Source: Peptococcaceae bacterium BRH_c23
GTDB taxonomy: Bacteria > Bacillota_B > Desulfitobacteriia > Desulfitobacteriales > Desulfitobacteriaceae
DNA: 50,646 nt
Direction: 5' to 3'
Assembly (NCBI GenBank): GCA_000961805.1
Contig: LADV01000033.1
Location: forward strand, 1 to 50,646
Below, one piece after another: positions 44,401-50,646 of the stretch. Positions within the stretch are counted from its first letter, which is position 1. Every line of letters begins with the position of its first letter. Both the position numbers and the translations under genes were made by a program. The notes under the pieces were generated by a model. The model was not told where the DNA came from, did not search any database, and saw only the letters and a list, made by a program, of their open reading frames with translations.

Positions 44401-44592
44401 ATGTCGAAACGCTTGTATCGATCTAACCTTGATAAACAACTCGGTGGTGTATGCGGAGGATTGGCCGAATACCTAAATTTAGATCCCAGCCTCGTACGGA
44501 TTGGTGCAATACTTCTTCTCTTCTTAGGAGGAACAGGATTTTTAGCCTATCTGGTTGCTTGGCTGGTCATCCCATTAGAATCCAAATACTAA
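44401..44592 (+). CDS. PspC-domain protein
   Basis: A 63-residue single PspC domain: MSKRLYRSNLDKQLGGVCGG, GLAEYLNLDPSLVRI and one membrane helix (ILLLFLGGTGFLAYLVAWLV). Stand-alone PspC proteins are common in Firmicutes and are linked to envelope stress. It has a strong AAGGGAGGGAAAGTT ribosome binding site and its own terminator, so it is monocistronic. Confidence 0.9.
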   Translation: MSKRLYRSNLDKQLGGVCGGLAEYLNLDPSLVRIGAILLLFLGGTGFLAYLVAWLVIPLESKY

Positions 44593-44602
44593 ACTTACAT
44601 TC

Positions 44603-44639
44603 GGCCAACCGCCAAAGCCTAAAGGCTTGGCGGTTGGCC
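44603..44639. terminator. Terminator between PspC and the Fe-S reductase gene
   Basis: A long GC-rich stem (GGCCAACCGCC... with ...GGCGGTTGGCC, one bulged A) followed on the plus strand by AAGTTTTCTCTGTTT. It can serve both convergent genes. Confidence 0.8.
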
Positions 44640-44652
44640 AAGTTTTCTCTGT

Positions 44653-46644
44653 TTAATCAAGAGCGTCGCTTACGAGTTCTGCAATATCCTTATTTTCAAT
44701 ATCTGCCTCTAAAGTAGAAATTGCTTCTGTTAACGTCGTTAAACATAACGAGCATGCGCTGGCCAGGATATCAGATTCAGTTCTCAGAGCTTTCTTTACC
44801 AACAAGTCATTAATTCGTGCATCCTTTGCGTCGCTTTCATTTTTTACCCATACTCGACCACCGCCCCCTCCACAACAGAAGGCCCAAGTCCGATTATTCT
44901 TCATTTCTACCAGTTCTAACCCTGGAATTGAGGCTAAGACCTCTCTGGGTGCCTGATATAGAGCATTATATCTCCCTAAATAGCAGGGATCATGAAAGGT
45001 GACTTTGCCTTTTTGGACTCCCTTTAGGTTTATTTTTTGAGACTTAATAAGATCTAAAATGAATTCGGAATGGTGTATTACTTGATAATTCCCACCGAAC
45101 TGAGGATACTCATTTTTAAGAGTGTTGAAACAATGAGGACAATGAGTCACGATGGTCTTAAATTCATAGCGGTTTAAATTTAGGATGTTTTCGTGGGCTA
45201 ATTGTTGAAAGAGCTTCTCATTACCCAGACGCCTTACGGAATCTCCACAACATTTTTCTTCCATTCCCAAAACAGCGTAATCGATTCCCGCTTTATCTAA
45301 AATTTTGAACATAGCCTGAGAGACTTTCTGATTTCTGGATTCATAGGATCCAAAACACCCCACCCAATAGAGGATATCTGTCTGCTTCTTTTCACTAAGT
45401 TGAGGAATTTGTGACTCACCAGCAAAATAATACTTATTAGCTTGACTTAATCCCCAAGGATTTCCCTTACTAGAGAGAGTCTCAAAGATTGACTGAACCT
45501 CAAGCGGATAGCTTTTATCCTCAGAGCTTAAGCTTCTGCGCATGTCAACGATTCTTTTAACATGTTCGATAGACATTGGACATTTTTCTTCGCAAAGTCC
45601 ACATGTCGAACAAGCTAATAATGATTCTTTAGAAATAACCTTATCGATTATCAGGGATGCTTTAGAGAGGTCTCTTCTGAATAGAGAGTTCCTTTCTGTA
45701 GCGTGCCTTTTCAAACTTTGGATCACTTTTTTGGGAGATAAAGGTGTTCCACTCATATAGGCTGGGCAACCCTTTTGACACCTTCCACAGGAAATACAAG
45801 CATCTAATTCGAGAAGCTGTTTCTTCGTAAACTCTTCAAGACGTCCAGCACCAATCTTCTCTGCACCGTTAGGAAGGATAGCAATTGGAGTCAAGGTGCC
45901 TGATGGAGAGAATGATCTAAGGAAAATGTTCAGCGGTGATGCCACCATGTGAAACAATTTTGAATAAGGAATATAGGCGATAAAGCTAAAGGTTAAAAGC
46001 ATATGAAAATACCAAAGAAAACCATGCAGGTCTAAGGCCATTGGAAGGGATAATCCGGATTTTTGAGTTACTACGGAGAACATTAGACCTACAGGTGACC
46101 ACCAGGCCCAAGGATCAGCAGTTGAATATATCCGCAAGCCCTCTAACAGGAAACCAGTAAAGAGGATCGTAAAAACAAGGATAAGCAAAATCGCGTCATC
46201 ATAGGAGTATTCTTCATGATCCGGTTTATAAATATATCGTTTATAGGTGGCCATTACAATGCCTATCATGGTCAATAATCCAAATAAGTCAAGCAATAAG
46301 CTAAGAATTAAATACTTCTTTCCATAGAAGAGCGGAATTTCAAAGTGATCCTGGATGGCAATGACCAACGTTCCGAAGGTTAACATTAGAAACCCATAAA
46401 AAACGCTCAAATGCATGAACCGTCGAAAGCTTCCCCTAAAAACTCCTCTGTCATGGTTGATAATGGCTGAAAAAAACAGCTTAAATCTTAGACCTAGGTT
46501 ATCGTAAACGATAGGGCGTCCCCTATGCCAGCTGCGAATCTTTTGGATAAAGCCCACTACGAAAATGATCAATGCTATCAGAGCAATGATATACATGATG
46601 CCCTTACCGTCAATATTCCAATAGATCTCCCTTGTTGCCTCCAT
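44653..46644 (-). CDS. Membrane Fe-S oxidoreductase (HdrDE-like; putative EtfAB:menaquinone reductase)
   Basis: A 663-residue fusion. Residues ~1-265 form a NarI/HdrE-like cytochrome b-type domain with about six helices. Residues ~290-390 hold two 4Fe-4S motifs (CISCGRCQKGCP, CSTCGLCEEKCP). The C-terminal half has two CCG cysteine-rich domains (EKCCGDSVRRLG with THCPHCFN; DPCYLGRYN with FCCGGGGG). Proteins of this build in syntrophs and sulfate reducers are proposed to pass electrons between electron-transfer flavoprotein and menaquinone. No etfAB gene is in the window. It is a single gene with a dyad at 46673-46701 upstream. Confidence 0.85.
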   Translation of the reverse strand: MEATREIYWNIDGKGIMYIIALIALIIFVVGFIQKIRSWHRGRPIVYDNLGLRFKLFFSAIINHDRGVFRGSFRRFMHLSVFYGFLMLTFGTLVIAIQDHFEIPLFYGKKYLILSLLLDLFGLLTMIGIVMATYKRYIYKPDHEEYSYDDAILLILVFTILFTGFLLEGLRIYSTADPWAWWSPVGLMFSVVTQKSGLSLPMALDLHGFLWYFHMLLTFSFIAYIPYSKLFHMVASPLNIFLRSFSPSGTLTPIAILPNGAEKIGAGRLEEFTKKQLLELDACISCGRCQKGCPAYMSGTPLSPKKVIQSLKRHATERNSLFRRDLSKASLIIDKVISKESLLACSTCGLCEEKCPMSIEHVKRIVDMRRSLSSEDKSYPLEVQSIFETLSSKGNPWGLSQANKYYFAGESQIPQLSEKKQTDILYWVGCFGSYESRNQKVSQAMFKILDKAGIDYAVLGMEEKCCGDSVRRLGNEKLFQQLAHENILNLNRYEFKTIVTHCPHCFNTLKNEYPQFGGNYQVIHHSEFILDLIKSQKINLKGVQKGKVTFHDPCYLGRYNALYQAPREVLASIPGLELVEMKNNRTWAFCCGGGGGRVWVKNESDAKDARINDLLVKKALRTESDILASACSLCLTTLTEAISTLEADIENKDIAELVSDALD

Positions 46645-46672
46645 GTTACACCTCTACACCTTGTACATCGAA

Positions 46673-46701
46673 ATACCTTACCCCATTTTAGAGTAAGGTA
46701 T
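46673..46701. repeat. 9-bp inverted repeat upstream of the Fe-S reductase gene
   Basis: ATACCTTAC and GTAAGGTAT flank an 11-base loop, between the hydrolase stop and the reductase start. It could be a weak terminator for the hydrolase or an operator; no T-run follows on the minus strand. Confidence 0.4.
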
Positions 46702-46722
46702 AATTAATAATTATATCATAAA

Positions 46723-47574
46723 TTATTGACTATTTTTAGCTTCGATGGTCAGAGAATCTAACCAGTTTATTAAATAGGCTATTATTTCTGTCTTTTCGGG
46801 TTCATTATGAAGCTCATGATACAAGCCGGGCCAAATTTTCAAGGTACAGTCTTTCTTGATCTGTGCAGCAAATTTTGACGAAGCATCAGAGGATGTAATG
46901 CGATCGTTCCCGCCGTGCATGAGTAACAAGGGTAAATCAAACTGGGCAGCATTTTCCACCGCCCAGAATCCTGCCTGGTCTACCGTCGTAAACATTCGGA
47001 CAGAAATTCGGTCGTGGACAAGAGGATCTAAGTTATAAGTATCGAGAATGCTGAGATCATGAGATAAAGCATAAACATCGATACCACTCGGCAGTGAAAA
47101 AGTAGGCCAAACTTTATTCATTAATGAGGCTAAAAGTCTAACACGCGCAGATGGTTCAATGGTCAAGCGAAGCCAAGGACTCGTTACAATAACTCCCTGG
47201 AATTTAGGCTGGCGGCGTAAACAATAATTAAGTACTAGGTTACCACCTAGGCTATGTCCATATAGGAAAAAAGGTATCTTTGGAAAATGATTTAAACACT
47301 CTTGTTTGAAACATTCAATATCATCCAACAGGGTTTCATAGGACGATGTATGGCCTCGCTGACCCAACGATTTTCCATGGCCACGTTGATCATAGCTCAT
47401 TAGTGCGTAGCCTGCTTGGGTTAAGGCCAAGGCCAAATGAGCATACCGACCACTATGTTCTCCCATTCCATGGACAAGGCAAACAACTCCCTTAACATCG
47501 TGCTCAGGTCGCCACTCCCGAGCAAAAAGAGCAGCCCCGTCATTAAGTCTAAACTCAAATTTTCTATACTTCAT
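46723..47574 (-). CDS. Alpha/beta hydrolase, monoacylglycerol lipase/lysophospholipase type
   Basis: A 283-residue serine hydrolase of the Hydrolase_4 family. VVCLVHGMGEHSGRYAHLAL carries the oxyanion-hole HG, FLYGHSLGGNLVLNYCL is the nucleophile elbow with catalytic Ser, LLLMHGGNDRITSS supplies the Asp and GLYHELHNEPEK the His. It probably cleaves monoacylglycerols or lysolipids in the cytoplasm; there is no signal peptide. It is monocistronic as far as can be seen. Confidence 0.9.
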   Translation of the reverse strand: MKYRKFEFRLNDGAALFAREWRPEHDVKGVVCLVHGMGEHSGRYAHLALALTQAGYALMSYDQRGHGKSLGQRGHTSSYETLLDDIECFKQECLNHFPKIPFFLYGHSLGGNLVLNYCLRRQPKFQGVIVTSPWLRLTIEPSARVRLLASLMNKVWPTFSLPSGIDVYALSHDLSILDTYNLDPLVHDRISVRMFTTVDQAGFWAVENAAQFDLPLLLMHGGNDRITSSDASSKFAAQIKKDCTLKIWPGLYHELHNEPEKTEIIAYLINWLDSLTIEAKNSQ

Positions 47575-47776
47575 GAGTAGCTGGCACCCCCTTACTAATA
47601 TCCTCTAAGCACTAAAACACTTTAATCATTGTGTTCCAACTCCAGAGTAGGTACGAGAAAATAGCTATATATTCTCTGATTGCTATTCAATCACCTTTAT
47701 TTATTCTAGTATTTGTAAAAGTTAGCCTGATTAAGTCTCTTCATTAGGCTACTTTGTCTAAATAGAACATAAACTA

Positions 47777-47802
47777 ACGCCCTCAGCATTAACTAAGGGC
47801 GT
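47777..47802 (-). terminator. Hairpin after ytxJ
   Basis: ACGCCCT pairs with AGGGCGT, 45 bases after the ytxJ stop. The minus-strand tail TAGTTTATG is only weakly T-rich. The rest of 47575-47847 shows no gene. Confidence 0.5.
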
Positions 47803-47847
47803 GTTTTGAGTCTAAGGAAAAAGTATAAATAGGTCTCATAGGCTATA

Positions 47848-48216
47848 TTATAGGCTTATATTGAAAGGCTGGGACTCCCCTTCCAGTGCCTTAATAATAT
47901 TACTTTCTGTCACTGACTGATGAGAAGCATTCCACAAAACCTGTCGATCACTCACGAGGAGCACTTGAGGAGATTGATGCTTGATCCCTAACTCTTCAGC
48001 CACTTGATTGGAAACCGGACGAGATTCAATTACCTTGATCATGGTTACAAGGACCTCATTCGTACTTTCACTGATAAAATTCTGAACCTCACTCCAGGCT
48101 CGAGCACTCACTGGACACGTCGTGCTGTGTTTGAAAATAACAATTTTGCGCTGACACGACTCGTTGAGAACATCACTCAACATTTGAGAACTACTTATTT
48201 CTTTGAATTCAGCCAC
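47848..48216 (-). CDS. ytxJ: Bacillithiol-system redox protein YtxJ
   Basis: A 122-residue thioredoxin-fold protein of the YtxJ family. The single active-site cysteine lies in FKHSTTCPVSARAWSEVQNF; the cis-Pro region HQSPQVLLVSD follows. In Bacillus this family is assigned to reduction of bacillithiol-mixed disulfides. Its presence hints that the organism makes bacillithiol, but no bsh genes are in view. The ribosome binding site is AGGAG. It lies upstream of no operon partner. Confidence 0.88.
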   Translation of the reverse strand: MAEFKEISSSQMLSDVLNESCQRKIVIFKHSTTCPVSARAWSEVQNFISESTNEVLVTMIKVIESRPVSNQVAEELGIKHQSPQVLLVSDRQVLWNASHQSVTESNIIKALEGESQPFNISL

Positions 48217-48303
48217 GGTTTTTCACTCCTTTAGTACACTATTGTTCTATAACCATAGGATACTATGCATATTGACCTTCTTGGTTAGTTAGAGATAGTT
48301 CGC

Positions 48304-49458
48304 TCAGTTCCCTTTTAAATCCTGCCAACGGCAAAGGACCTTTTCCAAGAGATCTACGACAACAAACAAACTGACCCCTAACAGAGCCATCATAATAATT
48401 CCTGCGAACATCTCATCTGGAACAGCTCGGCTCCAAGAATCCATAATGAAGTATCCCAGCCCTTCAGTCGTGGCAAATGATTCGGCAAAGAACAAGACAG
48501 CAATAGCTGTTCCCATGCTCAGGCGAAGAGCGGTCAAAACATCCGGCAAACTTGCGGGTAAAAGCACGTACCGATAAACTTGGGCACGATTTCCACCTAA
48601 GGACCGTAGCGAGGAAATCGTTTCAGATTGAACTTTGCGGACTGCATCCCGAGTTGTGACTAATATTTGAAAGAAAACAATGAAGGTAATCAGAAAAATC
48701 TTTGATTGGTCTCCCAAGCCTAGAAACAAGAGAATTAGGGGAAGGAAGACAATTTTTGGAATTGGATAAGTAAGATAAACTAAAGGGGCTAAAAATCGGT
48801 CAATCTTTCGTTCATATCCCATAATCAACCGACCATCCACAAGCACTAAAATTCGACTGCCCAGAAAAACAGCCTCTTCAATACTGTGGGTCACTAAAAC
48901 TGTCGTTAATTTTTGTTCCTGCCAAATCTCTAATAAAAGGCTTTGCAGCCGTTCACGGGTCAAGGCATCAAGAGCTGACAAAGGCTCATCCATCAAGAGT
49001 AGATCTGGTTGAAGTGTTAATGCTCTGGCCAAGGCCACTCTCTGTCTTTGCCCTCCGCTCAACTGGCTGGGAAAATGATGCCGCACTTCCCACAACCCCA
49101 TTTTATGGATCATTTCATCTACGATACCCTGATACTTTCGTTTAGGCAGATGCCTAACCCGCAAACCCAGATTAACGTTTTGAATGACATTTAGCCAAGG
49201 AAACAGCCCATATTCTTGCAGAATAAAGGCTTTTTTTTGGCGAGTCTCTACTACTTTCTCTCCCCAAATCTTGATCTCTCCGCCTGTGGGTCGCAACAAT
49301 CCCGCTAAAAGGTAAAGGAGAGTGCTTTTTCCACAACCTGATGGACCTATTAGAACTAGGCTTTCTCCTGGTTCAATCTTCAAATCAAAATTGTCATAGA
49401 CCATGACCTGTGATGATCCTTGAATGTAGGCTAAATTACAATGAGAAACTTCAATCAC
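48304..49458 (-). CDS. ABC transporter ATPase fused to a truncated permease (SsuB/TauB + SsuC/TauC type)
   Basis: One 384-residue frame. Residues 1-~210 are a nitrate/sulfonate/taurine-type ABC ATPase: Walker A GPSGCGKST, signature LSGGQRQRVALARAL, Walker B LLLMDEPLSALD and the switch His in VLVTHSIEEA. Residues ~215-384 are the later part of the cognate permease (VYLTYPIPKIVFLPLILLFL, the EAA loop TISSLRSLGGNRAQVYRYVL). The permease lacks its first ~70-80 residues and the ATPase its last ~30, with the joint near 48825. I infer an in-frame deletion between adjacent genes. The binding-protein gene is upstream. Whether the product works is doubtful. Confidence 0.8.
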   Translation of the reverse strand: MIEVSHCNLAYIQGSSQVMVYDNFDLKIEPGESLVLIGPSGCGKSTLLYLLAGLLRPTGGEIKIWGEKVVETRQKKAFILQEYGLFPWLNVIQNVNLGLRVRHLPKRKYQGIVDEMIHKMGLWEVRHHFPSQLSGGQRQRVALARALTLQPDLLLMDEPLSALDALTRERLQSLLLEIWQEQKLTTVLVTHSIEEAVFLGSRILVLVDGRLIMGYERKIDRFLAPLVYLTYPIPKIVFLPLILLFLGLGDQSKIFLITFIVFFQILVTTRDAVRKVQSETISSLRSLGGNRAQVYRYVLLPASLPDVLTALRLSMGTAIAVLFFAESFATTEGLGYFIMDSWSRAVPDEMFAGIIMMALLGVSLFVVVDLLEKVLCRWQDLKGN

Positions 49459-49521
49459 AGGTTATACTCTCCTTATTATAGATGTCATACTAGATGTCAG
49501 AAATCGGAAGCCAAACTCGAG

Positions 49522-49594
49522 GTACGAAGTTCGTGATTCGTGGATCGAAACGTAAAGTTTGACATGTGAGGGCGAAGCTCCATGGTCTTCGTAC
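49522..49594. repeat. Intergenic inverted repeat with nested short repeats
   Basis: GTACGAAG (49522-49529) pairs with CTTCGTAC (49587-49594), enclosing repeated TTCGTG/ATTCGTGG and AAAGTTTG elements. It looks like a degenerate dispersed repeat between the binding protein and the ATPase. Relatives elsewhere in the genome would confirm this. Confidence 0.3.
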
Positions 49595-49621
49595 GCCAAC
49601 TTTCAAATATCGAAGATTGAA

Positions 49622-50607
49622 CTACGATTTTGGTAGAAGATTGAGATCAACTAACTCTTGATAGTCATAAGCTTGAGGAATGAGGTTTTTTTCGACCATC
49701 CATTTCATAACACTCTTGATTCTTCCTCGGTTGGCAACTGGAGTTTAGAGAACGTCGGAGTCTTATAACTTTCCTTTAAATCAGGTGGAATTTGTGCTTT
49801 TTCTAAGAAAAGGGCACGATATTGATCAGGATTATTAGTTAGCGCTTGTCCGGCTGAACCATAGGCCCGAATGACAGCTTTAACCCCCTCGGGGTTGTCT
49901 GCGATACTTTTCGTACGAAATAGGAAAACGGTCTGGGAAATATTCCTGTATGTATCATCTACAAGTACCTGAGCCCCTTTTGCTTGTGCGAGTGAGGCTA
50001 AGGGATCAGGTAGACAAGCTGCATTAATCTGATCCGAAAGCAACATATCTAAGCGCACGGGCATTTTAGGAATCGACATCTTCTTAACATCGCTTAACAG
50101 GACTCCTTTATCAGTGAGCATCTGATCACTGACATAGTCAATAATCGAGTTTTGGGATATTCCTAGAGTCGCTCCTTTTAGCCCTGCCATATCTTTAATA
50201 TTAGACTTCGGAGAGGACAGAATGGCAAATCGTCCTTCTTGCGGAGTCGCTCCTAGTCCGATGGAAGCAATTTTCACGTCAGTACCTATTTTCTTCATTA
50301 AGGCAACTGCAAGGATATCAGCAACTTCTCCATCAATTTGACCTGCTTGAAGTGCAGCATCTCGCTCTAAAGCACTTGCAAAACTGATGAGTTCTACTTG
50401 AACCCCTTCCTTAGTGTAGAGTCCGTCTTTTTCGGCAACATAGAACGGTAAATTATCTTCAATCGGCAATAGTCCAATTTTAACTGGTTTAGCTTCACTT
50501 TTCGGTGCTGGGCTGTCAGAGGCTGTGGGCGCTGAGCACCCAGTCACTAAGATAGCTAGGCTAAGTAAAATTCCTAACAAATTAATCCCTAAACGTTGTT
50601 TTCTCAT
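49622..50607 (-). pseudogene. ABC transporter substrate-binding lipoprotein (SsuA/ThiY/NMT1-like), frameshifted near the C-terminus
   Basis: A lipoprotein signal (LLSLAILVTGCSAP, lipobox Cys ~24) precedes an NMT1/SsuA-like binding domain (KIGLLPIEDNLPFYVAEKDG, LKGATLGISQNSIIDYVSDQ). The main frame stops after LPTEEESRVL at 49744-49742. Another frame then continues the protein as IKSVMKWMVEKNLIPQAYDY and further to a TAG at 49622. Loss of one A in the A-run near 49721-49726 explains the shift. About 40 residues are displaced. It pairs with the ABC fusion downstream. The ligand (nitrate, sulfonate or pyrimidine) is unknown. Confidence 0.75.
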
Positions 50608-50646
50608 TTATTCTCGACACTCCTCATCTTGAACTACCTTTATTCT

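Overview
The window reads like an anaerobic, low-GC Gram-positive bacterium of the Desulfitobacterium/Desulfosporosinus (Peptococcaceae) type. This is inferred from strong GGAGG ribosome binding sites, several sigma-54 activators of clostridial type, non-pyrrolysine MttB-family methyltransferases with corrinoid proteins, a BCCT transporter, complex molybdoenzymes, and DUF1540, DUF1232 and YtxJ proteins. No rRNA, tRNA, CRISPR array, intact insertion sequence or phage gene was seen.

Layout. 1-2930: a scrap zone with the end of an AraC regulator, a PaaI-like thioesterase fragment, a DUF3795 protein, a shortened alcohol dehydrogenase and a shortened PucR-like regulator. 3161-14795 (minus): a sigma-54 activator, then a three-subunit molybdopterin oxidoreductase (catalytic, Fe-S and NrfD-like subunits, no Tat signal), a hydantoinase/dihydroorotase-type amidohydrolase, and a four-gene 2-oxoacid:ferredoxin oxidoreductase whose delta module is fused to a GltD-like NAD(P)H oxidoreductase. 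15275-21225 (minus): a three-subunit molybdenum hydroxylase operon and its adjacent sigma-54 activator. 21447-29193 (minus): an operon of two near-identical corrinoid proteins, three MttB-family methyltransferases and a HyuA-like protein, ending at a strong terminator. 29659-36942 (minus): a BCCT transporter, two near-duplicate sigma-54 activators and a methyltetrahydrofolate methyltransferase. 37265-50607: housekeeping and accessory genes (DUF1232, DUF1540, DUF502, NifX-like, glgP, PspC, a HdrDE-like membrane Fe-S reductase, a lipase, YtxJ), plus two damaged loci: a sulfite reductase/PLP enzyme fusion scar, and a nitrate/sulfonate-type ABC transporter with an ATPase-permease fusion and a frameshifted binding protein.

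How the genes work together (inference). The BCCT carrier would import a quaternary amine. MttB proteins would move its methyl group to the corrinoid proteins, and the methyltetrahydrofolate methyltransferase would pass it to tetrahydrofolate. The operon has a near-perfect sigma-54 promoter and a dyad array; the same promoter and dyads recur at the same spacing in a second, collapsed copy. Separately, the 2-oxoacid oxidoreductase operon and the molybdenum hydroxylase operon each carry a -24/-12 promoter with a GGTA-N8-TACC site exactly 119 bp upstream, so they are probably one regulon of the activator at 19492-21225. A molybdenum hydroxylase, a ring-opening amidohydrolase, a second molybdoenzyme and a 2-oxoacid oxidoreductase would suit anaerobic breakdown of an N-heterocycle. 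A link to the neighbouring demethylation operon is possible but unproven.
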